From Paenibacillus silvisoli (GTDB lineage: Bacteria > Bacillota > Bacilli > Paenibacillales > Paenibacillaceae), in assembly GCF_030866765.1 (NCBI RefSeq), contig NZ_CP133017.1, positions 5,808,501-5,872,500 of the forward strand: a stretch of 64,000 nt of DNA. Reading direction: 5' to 3'. Shown piece after piece: positions 1 through 9,245 of this stretch. Each line of letters starts with the position of its first letter. The first letter of the stretch is position 1. The position numbers were made by a program, and so were the translations under genes. The notes below the pieces were generated by a model, which searched no databases, was not told the DNA's origin, and worked only from the letters and a program-made list of their open reading frames with translations.

Positions 1-36
1 CGCTTTCGGCTTTGCCGAAAACGCCTTTTATCTAAA
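1..36 (-). terminator. Hairpin at window edge, probable terminator
   Basis: An inverted repeat TTTCGGC/GCCGAAA with a 3-base loop lies just downstream of the first minus-strand gene. The U-run that would complete it falls outside the window, so it can only be called a terminator-like stem. Confidence 0.4.
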
Positions 37-39
37 ACC

Positions 40-2253
40 CTACCACCGAACCTCCACGCGCACGCCCTCCGGCCGATTCGCGTAGCGGATCAGCACGGTC
101 GCGCTCGCCGCGTGCCACTCGAACACGGCCGGCTCGGCCGCGCCACCCGCCGCGGCGACGAACACCGCCTGCGGCTCGCGCGGGCAGCGGAACCGCGCCG
201 AAGCGAGCGTCCCTTCCGGTCCCCGGGCCGCAAACGAAAAACCGCCTTCCCGCTCCGCGAAGTCGTCTACGCGGGAGGCCGCCGCAATCAGCGCCACGCC
301 GCCACCGCCACCGACGCCCGCCTCAACGCGGCTGAGATCATACAGCAGCGCCTGCTCGCCCGGCGCCAGCGCGACCGTTTCGCGCACCGCGAGGTCGGCG
401 CTCAACAAATCGACATAGACTCCCTGCAGCGTAAGCGGCTGCTCATGCACCGACTCCTCCAGCACGGCGGCGATGGTGTACGGGCCGCGGCGCAGCACCA
501 TGCTGTTGGTCGCCTGCCAGCGCAGCGCGGCGTCCTTCGCCGCAGCCGACTGCGTCATCGCCGCATCAACCGCAAGCCGCAGCCGTTCGGCGGCCGCCGG
601 GTCGAGCGCGCATTGCGCAGGGTGTACATCCACAAAGGCCAAGCTGCCGCGGCCAACCGGATAGACGCCCGGCTCCAGCGCAGCCGAAACGCCGAGGCAT
701 GCGAAGAGATGCTCCTTCGGCGAGGCATACGCCTTCGCGCCTTGGTTCCACCACTCGCGAACCTCATGGAAGTCGTCGCTGCCATCTCCCACGTAGATCA
801 GCGCGCCGCCTTCCTTCACCCACTCCGCCAGCACGTTATGAAGGCCCGACGATTCCGGCTTCATATATTCATAGCTCAGCACAAGCACCTTGTAATCGTC
901 CAGATACCCGGCGAACCGCCCCGCATTGTCAAGCTGCACGGGGCGTACGGCGGCGCCATGCTTCAAGAGCGGCAGCGTCAGCCCATAAAACGGCGACCAG
1001 TCCAGCAGCTCCATAAACTCGCTGCCGAGAGCCGAAGCCACCTCCGTGCCGTCGTACTTAAAGCCCGTCGCCTCCTCGCTCCAATCGGGATGATTGCGCT
1101 GATACATCGCGGAATCGGCCAGCAGCACGCCGATCTGCGCGTTATCGGACAGCCATTCCGTATCGGGCTGATCCATGTCGGCAAGCGTATGCAGCACGAT
1201 CTGCAGCTCGGTCGCGTAAGCCGCGGGGATGCCCTCGCGGCTCTCCCCGCCTTGCTTCGGATATGTGCCTTGATAAATGCGCCGCGGCCATGGACATACC
1301 TCGTACCGGCTCACTTGCGGATGCAGGAGCGAGGCGACCAAGGTGCGGATATAATTTTGACGGTAATCGTGCCAGGTGTGCTTCGGATCGTCTGCGATCG
1401 GGTCATGCAGGAACCACATCCGGCGGTTGGTCCCCCGGACAAGCTCCTGCATGATGCCGTATTCCAGAAACGCCGTCTCGAACGTCCGCTCCTTGCGCAC
1501 TCCGTTGTACACGTTCGGCGTCTGCGCCGTACCGGTCCATACCTGCGCGATGTAGCCATCGACGCCGGGCAGCTCCAGCAGCTTAGACTCCGGACTCACG
1601 ATCCGCCACTGCGTGTAGTTGATCAAGCTGTGCGTCGGCACGTAAAACCGGATGTCCCGGCCGTATTTGACCTTCGCATACTCCTTGAGCGTGCTGCAAA
1701 TCCGGTCGAGCGTTCGCGTATACAGATGCGCCTTCAGCTTCGAAGCCCGGTATTGCGCATCGACCGTCGCGTGCGGCGGCTGCCACGGCTCGCGGTAATA
1801 AATTTCCCACTCCCGTTTGAACGCGTCGGAATAACCGCCCTCCACCCAGAACTCCGGCTCTTCCAGATGGATTGCCTCAACCCCGGCATCGACCGCCGGC
1901 CGAATTTGCTCCGTCAAGAAATCCGCATAAGCGATCGTCGGAACCATATAGGGAATGTCCGCCGAGGTACCGTGAATGATAGGCTCGCCTCGGCGGTTCT
2001 TCTGCGCCTCATCCCAATGCTGCCGGCCATCGACTTCGCCGTTTAAATAATGCTGATAGCCGCCCCAAGAAACGCCGGTCATCAGATGGACGACATAGCC
2101 CTTCTCTTTCCAACCCCGGATGCGCTCCTGCACGTTTTTGCCGATGCCGTATACCATGACAAAATCGGTCTGCAAATCGTACGAAGGATGATAAGGACCG
2201 CCCTCTTGAAAACCGGTCAACTCCCGCTCCCGGTTTCTAGCTAGCAAGGACAC
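40..2253 (-). CDS. Putative glycoside hydrolase, GH-A/GH42-like (paralogue A)
   Basis: A 737-residue cytoplasmic protein with no signal peptide. The N-terminal half looks like a TIM barrel with an acidic strand end (IHLEEPEFW, about residue 127) that could carry catalytic glutamates. The middle (about residues 440-520, VLVLSYEYMKP...ALIYVGDGSDDF) resembles the GATase-like trimerisation domain of GH42 beta-galactosidases, and a beta-rich tail follows. A second copy (732 aa) sits at 6989-9187, with many stretches identical, such as YVPTHSLINYTQWRI. The GTG start is chosen for an AGGAGG eight bases upstream. The gene begins 13 bases after the mannosidase stop, so the two are co-transcribed. I do not recognise the exact family or substrate; context points to a mannose-containing or related glycan. 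Confidence 0.7.
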   Translation of the reverse strand: MSLLARNRERELTGFQEGGPYHPSYDLQTDFVMVYGIGKNVQERIRGWKEKGYVVHLMTGVSWGGYQHYLNGEVDGRQHWDEAQKNRRGEPIIHGTSADIPYMVPTIAYADFLTEQIRPAVDAGVEAIHLEEPEFWVEGGYSDAFKREWEIYYREPWQPPHATVDAQYRASKLKAHLYTRTLDRICSTLKEYAKVKYGRDIRFYVPTHSLINYTQWRIVSPESKLLELPGVDGYIAQVWTGTAQTPNVYNGVRKERTFETAFLEYGIMQELVRGTNRRMWFLHDPIADDPKHTWHDYRQNYIRTLVASLLHPQVSRYEVCPWPRRIYQGTYPKQGGESREGIPAAYATELQIVLHTLADMDQPDTEWLSDNAQIGVLLADSAMYQRNHPDWSEEATGFKYDGTEVASALGSEFMELLDWSPFYGLTLPLLKHGAAVRPVQLDNAGRFAGYLDDYKVLVLSYEYMKPESSGLHNVLAEWVKEGGALIYVGDGSDDFHEVREWWNQGAKAYASPKEHLFACLGVSAALEPGVYPVGRGSLAFVDVHPAQCALDPAAAERLRLAVDAAMTQSAAAKDAALRWQATNSMVLRRGPYTIAAVLEESVHEQPLTLQGVYVDLLSADLAVRETVALAPGEQALLYDLSRVEAGVGGGGGVALIAAASRVDDFAEREGGFSFAARGPEGTLASARFRCPREPQAVFVAAAGGAAEPAVFEWHAASATVLIRYANRPEGVRVEVRW

Positions 2254-2265
2254 CGCGCTCGCCTC

Positions 2266-5200
2266 CTAAGCGTTCATTTTGATGCGTAGCGTCTTAATTT
2301 CGAAAGGCCGGAAGGACAGCTCCACCGATGCCGCCTCTTCCTTCAACAATGCGGTCGGACGCTCCATGAGGTCGGTCTCTTCGATCGTCTCGCAAGCGAC
2401 ACCGAACGAAACGCCAACCTGCGCCCGCGTGCCGGAAGCTTCATACAGACGGATGATCAGATGCTCGCTGTCCTCGGCTTTCTTCACCGCTTCGACCATG
2501 ACATTCGAATTATCAAGCTGCAGCAAGGACCGCAGCCCGGCAGATTCCGAAGCACCTCCGCCAACGCCCCCGCCGCTCTTCACAACCGTAAGCGGCGCAT
2601 TCAGCTCATAGCCCTTCTGATAAACTTTGGCTTGGACAAAATCGCCCTGATGCGGATAAATCGCATACGTAAACGCATGCTCGGCACGGTCTGCCACGGG
2701 GTCCGGATAGCTCGGACTGCGCAGCAGGTTAATGTCCAGCACGTTCCGCTCGGCGCTGTAGCCGTATTTGCTGTCGCTTAGCAGCGCAACGCCGTAGTCC
2801 GGCTGCGACAAATCGATATATTGATGGGCGCAAATTTCGTCCCGCACGAATTCGATCATCGTATTCCGGGTCGTTGGACGCTTCAAGTAGCCGAATTGGA
2901 TCTCGCAGTTGACCTGATCCGTCATGACGCTGACCGGGAAGGCCGCGCGCAGCATGAGTTCCGACTCCCGCCAGTCCGCCTTCGTTTCGAATTGCACCGT
3001 CGCCGCTTGCGAAGCGAGCGTAATTCGCTGCACGAGCGTCGACTCGCCGAAGCGATAGGTTTGCTCAAGCACCGCGCAAGAACCTTCGACGCCGGCCCGG
3101 CTGCTAACCAGCTCCATCGTGCCCGCCGCCGTATCCCGGTAATCGCGAGGAAAATCCCAAGCGTCGCCTTTATCGTGATAGAGGGTCAGCACGTTGGCCT
3201 TCTTGCCCGGCTCGACCGACTCTCTGCCCGCCGCTTTGTCGAAGAGCGAAACGATGCTTCCGTCGGCGTCGAACGTCACGCGCAGCAATTGGTTTTCCAG
3301 AACAGTACCGCTAGCGCGAAGCTCCGAATTCCCCTCATCGCCGGCAGCTACGCGCCGCGCTTCCGACAGAGCGGCAAAGCCCATCGGAGGCACCTGAACC
3401 GCATAGAGGGCACCTTCGAACGCAACCAGCTCTTCCCGCGCCCAAGGCAGCGAGTTGGCGACGACCGGCTGGCCGCCTCCGCAGCCGGCCAACCGCGCCG
3501 CTTCCGCGTAGCGCTCGCCGATCAGCTCTTGAACGCGGCGATGCATAATGCCGTACCGTTCCAGCGACTCGTCGAAGACGCGCGTAATCGAAGAGCCCGG
3601 CAAAATATCATGGAACTGATAAAGCAGCACTTCTTTCCATATTTCCTCCAGCTCTGCGGCAGGATATCCGTCTCCGCCAAGCGCCAGCACCAGCGATGCG
3701 GCGAATTCCAGTTCGCGCAGCGCCTTTTCCATTTTGCGGTTGTACCATTTGTTGCGCGCTTGCGATGTCAACGTGCCTTGATGCTTCTCCAGATAGAGCT
3801 CGCCGCGGTACGTTTGGAACCGATCCTGTTCCTTCTCCAGCTTCTCGAAAAACGACAAGGACGTCTCCTGCACGACCGGCGGCAGTCCAAGCAAGTTTTT
3901 CTCGCGGGCCAGCCGTTCCAGATGCTCTTCGCCCGGTCCGCCGCCGCCGTCCCCGATGCCGAACAGCATGAGCGCGTTCTCGGACACGTTGCGGTCCAAA
4001 TAGTTGTTCTCGATCTTCGCGAGCGATCGCGGCGCGCCGGGGCTGTTGTACGTATCTTCAGGCGGCAGATGCGTAAGCACCTTGCTGCCGTCTATGCCTT
4101 CCCAGTGGAAGCTGTGATGCGGATGCGAATTATAAACGCTCCAGGAAAGCTTCTGCGTCATCATGTAATCGACGCCCGATTGCTTCAGCAGCTGCGGCAA
4201 GCTTCCGTTGTAGCCGAATACGTCCGGCAGCCACAGCACCTTCATCTCCTTGCCGAACTCCTGCTCAAAGAACCGTTTTCCGTATAAAATCTGCCGCACG
4301 AGCGCTTCGCCGCCGGATATATTCGTATCGGGCTCTACCCACATCGCGCCTTGCACTTCCCAGCGCCCTTCTTTTACCCGTTCCTTAATGCTTTCGTAAA
4401 GCGCCGGATAGCGTTCTTTCATCCATTGATAGAGCTGCGGCTGGCTCGCGCCGAACATGTAATCGGGATACTTCTCCATATTGCGGAGCACCGTGGAGAA
4501 CGTACGGGCCCCTTTGCGGATCGTCTCCCGAATTGGCCATAACCAAGCCAAATCCATATGCGCATGGCCGATGGCGCTGACCGTCAGCGTCGGATCGCCT
4601 CCGCGCTTCTCCAGCTGCTTTGCCAAAATCGCCCGCGCGCGGCTCACGCTCTCTTCGGTAATCTTCTCGAGCGCAAGCGCCGCATCGTACAGACTTTGCA
4701 GCACCTGCTCTTTTCTCGCGGCCGAATCGTGCAGCTGCTCCGCCAGCTCAAGCAGCACCTCGTAGTCGTAGTACAGATGCCGGACTTCCTCATTGCAAAT
4801 CGCGATGTCCGCTTCCTTCAGCGTGCCGCTGCGATACTTGCCGAAGAGGTCATTACAGCCGGCGTCCGCCCATAGATCGATTCGCTGGCCGGCCGCGGAC
4901 GCGCCGAGATCGACGACGCGCTTCCCCGGCAAGCCGAGGCTGTAATCGAATTCGGAATTGATATTCGTCAAGCCTTGCAGCGGCGAACCTTCGCGGTCGA
5001 CAAGGCAAAGCTCCCCGTTCACGTCGATGAGCAGAACAGCCTTCTTCCCCGAAGCGTTATCCGGTACTTGTCCCTCAAACCGGAACCAGGCGCAATCCCA
5101 CAGATTGCCCCACTTGTCGCCAGGCTGAAGCTCCAGCTGTCGTCCCGAAGTACGCTCTTCATAAGACACCGGTTCCTTGGTCACCCATGCGGTTACGCCC

Positions 5201-5292
5201 AAAGCCGCAATCGGCTCATAGATCGCGTCGCGAATTCTCGGCAAGAGCCCTTTTGCCTTCTCCAGTTTGATTTTCTTCGTTTCGTAAGGCAT
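2266..5292 (-). CDS. Alpha-mannosidase, glycoside hydrolase family 38
   Basis: 1008 residues, normal length for a bacterial GH38 enzyme, which hydrolyses alpha-mannosides with retention using a zinc ion. The zinc-site motif HAHMDLAWLWPIRET lies near residue 241. The nucleophile aspartate sits in WLPDVFGYNGSLPQLL near residue 355, and FHDILPGSSI near residue 562 supplies a further active-site histidine. The family's beta-sandwich C-terminal domains follow. There is no signal peptide, so it acts in the cytoplasm on imported oligosaccharides. GGAGGGAG precedes the ATG. It is upstream of and nearly abuts the GH42-like gene, and has an AT-rich operator-like site about 100 bases upstream. Confidence 0.95.
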   Translation of the reverse strand: MPYETKKIKLEKAKGLLPRIRDAIYEPIAALGVTAWVTKEPVSYEERTSGRQLELQPGDKWGNLWDCAWFRFEGQVPDNASGKKAVLLIDVNGELCLVDREGSPLQGLTNINSEFDYSLGLPGKRVVDLGASAAGQRIDLWADAGCNDLFGKYRSGTLKEADIAICNEEVRHLYYDYEVLLELAEQLHDSAARKEQVLQSLYDAALALEKITEESVSRARAILAKQLEKRGGDPTLTVSAIGHAHMDLAWLWPIRETIRKGARTFSTVLRNMEKYPDYMFGASQPQLYQWMKERYPALYESIKERVKEGRWEVQGAMWVEPDTNISGGEALVRQILYGKRFFEQEFGKEMKVLWLPDVFGYNGSLPQLLKQSGVDYMMTQKLSWSVYNSHPHHSFHWEGIDGSKVLTHLPPEDTYNSPGAPRSLAKIENNYLDRNVSENALMLFGIGDGGGGPGEEHLERLAREKNLLGLPPVVQETSLSFFEKLEKEQDRFQTYRGELYLEKHQGTLTSQARNKWYNRKMEKALRELEFAASLVLALGGDGYPAAELEEIWKEVLLYQFHDILPGSSITRVFDESLERYGIMHRRVQELIGERYAEAARLAGCGGGQPVVANSLPWAREELVAFEGALYAVQVPPMGFAALSEARRVAAGDEGNSELRASGTVLENQLLRVTFDADGSIVSLFDKAAGRESVEPGKKANVLTLYHDKGDAWDFPRDYRDTAAGTMELVSSRAGVEGSCAVLEQTYRFGESTLVQRITLASQAATVQFETKADWRESELMLRAAFPVSVMTDQVNCEIQFGYLKRPTTRNTMIEFVRDEICAHQYIDLSQPDYGVALLSDSKYGYSAERNVLDINLLRSPSYPDPVADRAEHAFTYAIYPHQGDFVQAKVYQKGYELNAPLTVVKSGGGVGGGASESAGLRSLLQLDNSNVMVEAVKKAEDSEHLIIRLYEASGTRAQVGVSFGVACETIEETDLMERPTALLKEEAASVELSFRPFEIKTLRIKMNA

Positions 5293-5395
5293 TATGCTCC
5301 CTCCAAATCATCTGTAGGTTCGTTTATTTCGTCATCAGATCCGCGTTCTTCTGCGCACCTTGCGCATTCAACCTGTTAATCGCCACAATATAAAT

Positions 5396-5417
5396 TATAT
5401 TTATTATATCATTATAG
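5396..5417. promoter_or_regulatory. AT-rich operator-like site upstream of the mannosidase
   Basis: The stretch TATATTTATTATAT followed by CATTATAG recurs almost exactly, inverted, at 11313-11335 upstream of the glutaminase-like gene. Its position ahead of two genes of the same locus suggests an operator for the GntR-LacI regulator encoded next door. This is inference; AT-rich sequence can match by chance. Confidence 0.4.
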
Positions 5418-5442
5418 GTCAATTCAATTTTTTGCGATAGAT

Positions 5443-5490
5443 ACAAAAACCGACCGCGCCGTAAATGGATCTCATTTACGGTACGGCCGG
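5443..5490 (-). terminator. Rho-independent terminator of the GntR-LacI regulator
   Basis: A long stem (CCGACCG...CCGTAAATG paired with CATTTACGG...CGGCCGG) is followed on the minus strand by five U residues, 26 bases past the regulator's stop codon. Confidence 0.85.
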
Positions 5491-5515
5491 TTTGGATGCA
5501 TACAAGTAACCTGTC

Positions 5516-6715
5516 TTATCGGGCAGAATCCGCCGGGCCCGTCGTTTGCCTCATGACGAGGCTCGGGTTCAAGCTGATTTTCCGATAGCCAATCGGCTTT
5601 CCTTTATTCCCGATAACCTCCAGCAAAATGTTGACGGCTTCGCTTCCGATCCGCTGCTCCGATTGGTCGATATGCGTTAGCAGGCTGAATTCCTCCAGCA
5701 TCGGACTCGGGTTGTCGAAGGTAATGATCGAGATGTCTTCCGGCACGCGCAGTCCGACCTGCTTGGCGATCGAGAGGATGTGGACGCCGAGCGCGCAGTT
5801 CAAGGCAATATAGGCCGTTGCCATCCGGTTCTTGATGAACCGGTAGAGCGGATGCTCCGCATTCATGACCGGCGAGTCTCCATCCGGCTGGAGAAACAGA
5901 CTTGTCGCTTCCTTTTCCTTCTTCGCCGCATTCACTTCGAAATCGGTCAAGATGAGCGCCGGATTGATTAACGCGCCTTTCTGCTTCAACGCTTCGTTAT
6001 AGCCTTGAATTCGCTCCTCCACCGACACGGTCATAAGCGGGGAGTCCGAACAGATCGCAATGTTCCGGTGGCCGAGGCTCCACAAATGATCGACGGCAAG
6101 CATCGAAGCTTGCACGCTGTCAGAGGTTACGACATTCGTTTCCACGCCCGGCAGATGGCGGTCGATGAGCACGAACGGGTAATTTTGCATCTTAAGCGCA
6201 ATGATCTCCTCGTTGTACACTTCGGCGTCGACCGGAAAAATAATAAGCCCGTCCACGTTATGCTTTAATTCGCGAATAACTTCTTTCTCGGTTTCTTTGG
6301 AGTTATACGTGAACATCACGACGACGGAATATTCGCTCGCTTCCAGCGCTTGCGTAATGCCGTGGATAAGCCGGATCGCGAAATAGTCGCCGATGAACGG
6401 AAAGACGACCCCGATCTTTGAGCGAAACGCTTTTCTCTCTTCCAAGACACCGTAATCCATCATAGTCGCGCTTGCAGTCATATGCGTTTCCGGAATGCCT
6501 TTAATGAAGCTGCCCCGGCCCGGAATGCGGTAAATCCATCCGTCCTTCGCAAGCTCCGCCAGCGCATTGACGACCGTAATCCGGCTTACCTCGAACTGAT
6601 CCATCAGATCCTTTTCCGTCGGAATTTTATCGTCTTCGACAAGCTTCCTCGAAATAATCAGATCCTTAAAATGATTCTGTATGCGAATATAAAGTGGCTC
6701 TCTATCTTGACTCAT
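5516..6715 (-). CDS. GntR-LacI hybrid transcriptional regulator 1
   Basis: A 399-residue regulator of the AraR-like architecture: an N-terminal GntR winged helix (EPLYIRIQNHFKDLII...FEVSRITVVNALAELAKDGW, residues about 6-75) and a C-terminal LacI/periplasmic-binding-type sugar sensor (from about residue 100). Such proteins repress sugar genes until a ligand binds. The ATG at 6715 is preferred to a TTG five codons upstream because GGGGGA lies seven bases before it. A perfect 15-base palindrome is centred about 29 bases upstream of the start, suggesting autoregulation. It is flanked by the mannosidase and GH42-like genes, its likely targets. It is clearly paralogous to the regulator at 20372-21598, sharing features such as PGRGSFI/V, VLIDRHLPGVET and ERIQGY. 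Confidence 0.9.
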   Translation of the reverse strand: MSQDREPLYIRIQNHFKDLIISRKLVEDDKIPTEKDLMDQFEVSRITVVNALAELAKDGWIYRIPGRGSFIKGIPETHMTASATMMDYGVLEERKAFRSKIGVVFPFIGDYFAIRLIHGITQALEASEYSVVVMFTYNSKETEKEVIRELKHNVDGLIIFPVDAEVYNEEIIALKMQNYPFVLIDRHLPGVETNVVTSDSVQASMLAVDHLWSLGHRNIAICSDSPLMTVSVEERIQGYNEALKQKGALINPALILTDFEVNAAKKEKEATSLFLQPDGDSPVMNAEHPLYRFIKNRMATAYIALNCALGVHILSIAKQVGLRVPEDISIITFDNPSPMLEEFSLLTHIDQSEQRIGSEAVNILLEVIGNKGKPIGYRKISLNPSLVMRQTTGPADSAR

Positions 6716-6736
6716 GAGCCGGTCCCCCAATACTTG

Positions 6737-6751
6737 TTGATATTATATCAA
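6737..6751. promoter_or_regulatory. Perfect palindromic operator-like site TTGATATTATATCAA
   Basis: TTGATAT-T-ATATCAA is fully symmetric and lies 22-36 bases upstream of the regulator's ATG. The placement mirrors the AT-rich site 23 bases upstream of the paralogous regulator at 21621. Autoregulatory operator inferred. Confidence 0.5.
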
Positions 6752-6945
6752 ATATATCATAAACATTCCTCACGATAAAGGAATTTGATAGTCGGATTCG
6801 GGCGCATCTTCTCAAGAGAAGGAACGAATTATTGGGAAACAATTGGAATAAGTTACCTACGGCTCATTTCTATATATGTTTATTATAGCAAACAATGTAA
6901 ATGCTCATACATGAATGTAAATAAACGCAATTGAAGCGCATGATC

Positions 6946-6984
6946 GAAAAGCCGTCCTCCGATCGTTCATCGGAAAACGGCTTT
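6946..6984 (-). terminator. Terminator of the second GH42-like gene
   Basis: Stem AAAGCCGT/ACGGCTTT enclosing CCGAT/ATCGG, beginning five bases past the stop of the 6989-9187 gene, with a short U stretch on the minus strand. The rest of the 6752-6945 gap holds only AT-rich promoter-like sequence. Confidence 0.7.
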
Positions 6985-6988
6985 AGAA

Positions 6989-9187
6989 CTACCACTCCAA
7001 GCTGACTGCAATTCCTTCCGGGGCACCCGGGTACCGGAGCAGCGCCGTACCGGATTCCGCATCATAGCGGCATTCGGCAGCCGCGCCGCCAGCCAGCGCG
7101 CGAACCGGCTCGCTTGCGACGGCGATTCGAGTGCTGACGGTCATATCCGACGGAGACTCCGATACGAAGGAGAAGCGCGCCGCCTCCAGCCGTTTGTCCC
7201 GTATCTTCGAGGAGCTGACAATAATTTCAGGAGCTCCGCCCGCCGACCGCTTCAGACTGCCAAGATCGTACAGCAAGCTGTCGTCTCCCGGCATGAGCTC
7301 CACGCTCTGAAGGACAGGAAGATGCGCCTCAAACAAGTCGATGAACGGCCCTTGCAGCACGACATTTTCGCGCTCGCCGTCCGCGGCCGCCTCATCGAGC
7401 ACATGCGTAATCAGGTAAGGACCGCGCTTAATTTGGAGCACCTCATTCTCCTTATAATCGCCCTCCGCTCCGCGAATAGCGAGCGCACGGCGCACATGCT
7501 CCCTCACAGCCTTAGCGCCATCCGCGGAACGGGAAAGCTCCGCCGGATGCACATTGAGGAACAGCACGGCACCTTCGCCTACCGCATGCTCGCCCTCCGC
7601 CGGATTGCGCCCAAGGCCAAGCGATTCAAACAGATGCTCCTCCGGCCGATCGTACGTGCGGCGCGCTTCGCTGCGGTTCCACCACTCGCTCACCGCATGG
7701 AACGGATCCGATCCGTCGCCGATGTAGATGAGCACGCCGCCTTCCCTTATCCATTGGCCGATCGACTGATGAATGCCCGGATGCTCCGGTTTCATAAATT
7801 CATAGCTGAGCAGCAAAACCCGGTAACCGTCCAAATAGCCAGGGAATGTAAGAATGTTGTCGAGCTGCACCGTGCGAAGCGGAATGCCGCTCTTCACCAG
7901 AGGCAGTGCAATGCCGTAGAACGCCGACCAATCGAGCAGCTCCCGCTGCGGCGGAGACAGCAAATCAGAAGTCGTCGCGCCGTCTGCTTTTAAGGCAGCC
8001 GTATCTTGCTGCCCTTCCGGAATGACGTCGCCCCTTTGGTACATAGCGGAGTTCGCCAAGCATAGCCCGATACCGGACGTATACGCTTCGCCCGCCCGTT
8101 CCTCTTCGTGATGATGCATATCCCGCAGGACTTCCATCACCGTCAGAAGCACCGTCGCATAATCTCCTGGAATCGGCTCTTTGCCAAGCCCGTCCTCCGT
8201 CGGGTACTTCCCTTCGAAAACGCGCCGCGGCCACGGGCATACCTCGTACTGCTTCACCTCCGGGTGGAGCAAGGAAGCGACGACGGTAGACCGGTAGTTT
8301 TTGCGATAATCGCTCCAGGTATAGCGAGGATTATCCTCGATCGGATCGTGCAGATACCACATTTCCCGCCCTGTGCCACGGGTAAGCTCCTGCATATTGC
8401 CATATTCCAGGTAGGCGGTTTCGAACGTCCGTTCACGACGAATACCTTGGTACACATTCGGCGTCCGGGACGTGCCGGTCCAAATCTGCGCAATGAAGCC
8501 GTCGCAGGCCGGCATCGATACAAGCAGCGCCTCCGGGCTAATAATCCGCCACTGCGTATAGTTAATAAGGCTATGCGTAGGCACATAGAAGCGAACGGTA
8601 CGGCCGTATGTGACGAGCGCATACTCCTTCATCTGGCTGCAAAGCCGGTCCAGCGCCCTGTAATACATCTGCGCCTTCAGCTTCGATGCACGGTACTGCG
8701 CATCGGGCGAGGAATGAGGGGCGATCCACTCTTCCCCGTAATAATTCAGCCACTCTCGTTTAAAAGCGTCCGAGTAACCCCCTGCCGCCCAAAACTCCGG
8801 CTCTTCCATATGGATCGCTTCGACGCCGCAATCAATCGCCTTCTTTATAAACGTCGCCAAATACTCGGCAAACGAAATCGTTGGCACCATGTAAGGAACG
8901 TCCTTGCCATGAAGCAGATGGCTGCCCGCTCTGTCCTTCTGCGCTTCATCCCAATGGTCGCGCCCGTCGAACCGCCCGTACAGATAGTCCTGATACTCTC
9001 CCCAAGAAACGCCCGTCATGAGATGGATCGTATAGCCGGCTTTCTTCCATCCCTCAATCCGGCCCTGCAAATCATTCGAAATGCCGTAAACCATCACGAA
9101 ATCGGTCCGAAGATCATACTTCGGTCCGTATGGACGCGCCTCCTGAAAGCCGGTCCATTCGTTCCTCGCCTTCTTCAACCGCCTCAT
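6989..9187 (-). CDS. Putative glycoside hydrolase, GH-A/GH42-like (paralogue B)
   Basis: 732 residues, colinear along its full length with the protein at 40-2253: TDFVMVYG, HLMTGVSWG, IHMEEPEFWAAGGYSDAFKREW, the GATase-like segment VLLLSYEFMKPEH, and a beta-rich C terminus. No signal peptide, so cytoplasmic. AGGAAGGA precedes the ATG. The glutaminase-like gene ends 58 bases upstream, so the two are probably one transcript ending at the terminator at 6946. A paralogous pair within 9 kb points to duplication followed by specialisation. Substrate unknown. Confidence 0.7.
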   Translation of the reverse strand: MRRLKKARNEWTGFQEARPYGPKYDLRTDFVMVYGISNDLQGRIEGWKKAGYTIHLMTGVSWGEYQDYLYGRFDGRDHWDEAQKDRAGSHLLHGKDVPYMVPTISFAEYLATFIKKAIDCGVEAIHMEEPEFWAAGGYSDAFKREWLNYYGEEWIAPHSSPDAQYRASKLKAQMYYRALDRLCSQMKEYALVTYGRTVRFYVPTHSLINYTQWRIISPEALLVSMPACDGFIAQIWTGTSRTPNVYQGIRRERTFETAYLEYGNMQELTRGTGREMWYLHDPIEDNPRYTWSDYRKNYRSTVVASLLHPEVKQYEVCPWPRRVFEGKYPTEDGLGKEPIPGDYATVLLTVMEVLRDMHHHEEERAGEAYTSGIGLCLANSAMYQRGDVIPEGQQDTAALKADGATTSDLLSPPQRELLDWSAFYGIALPLVKSGIPLRTVQLDNILTFPGYLDGYRVLLLSYEFMKPEHPGIHQSIGQWIREGGVLIYIGDGSDPFHAVSEWWNRSEARRTYDRPEEHLFESLGLGRNPAEGEHAVGEGAVLFLNVHPAELSRSADGAKAVREHVRRALAIRGAEGDYKENEVLQIKRGPYLITHVLDEAAADGERENVVLQGPFIDLFEAHLPVLQSVELMPGDDSLLYDLGSLKRSAGGAPEIIVSSSKIRDKRLEAARFSFVSESPSDMTVSTRIAVASEPVRALAGGAAAECRYDAESGTALLRYPGAPEGIAVSLEW

Positions 9188-9245
9188 TCCTTCCTAGATC
9201 CCGTTATTTTCTCACTATTAATGGATCATCTAGTTGGTATGAATT

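Noticed and set aside
112..2046. A 644-codon plus-strand open frame opposite the first GH42-like gene
   Set aside because: Composition is Arg/Leu/His-rich, typical of the antisense of a GC-rich gene. No ribosome site or domain is present, and the minus-strand gene is clearly real.
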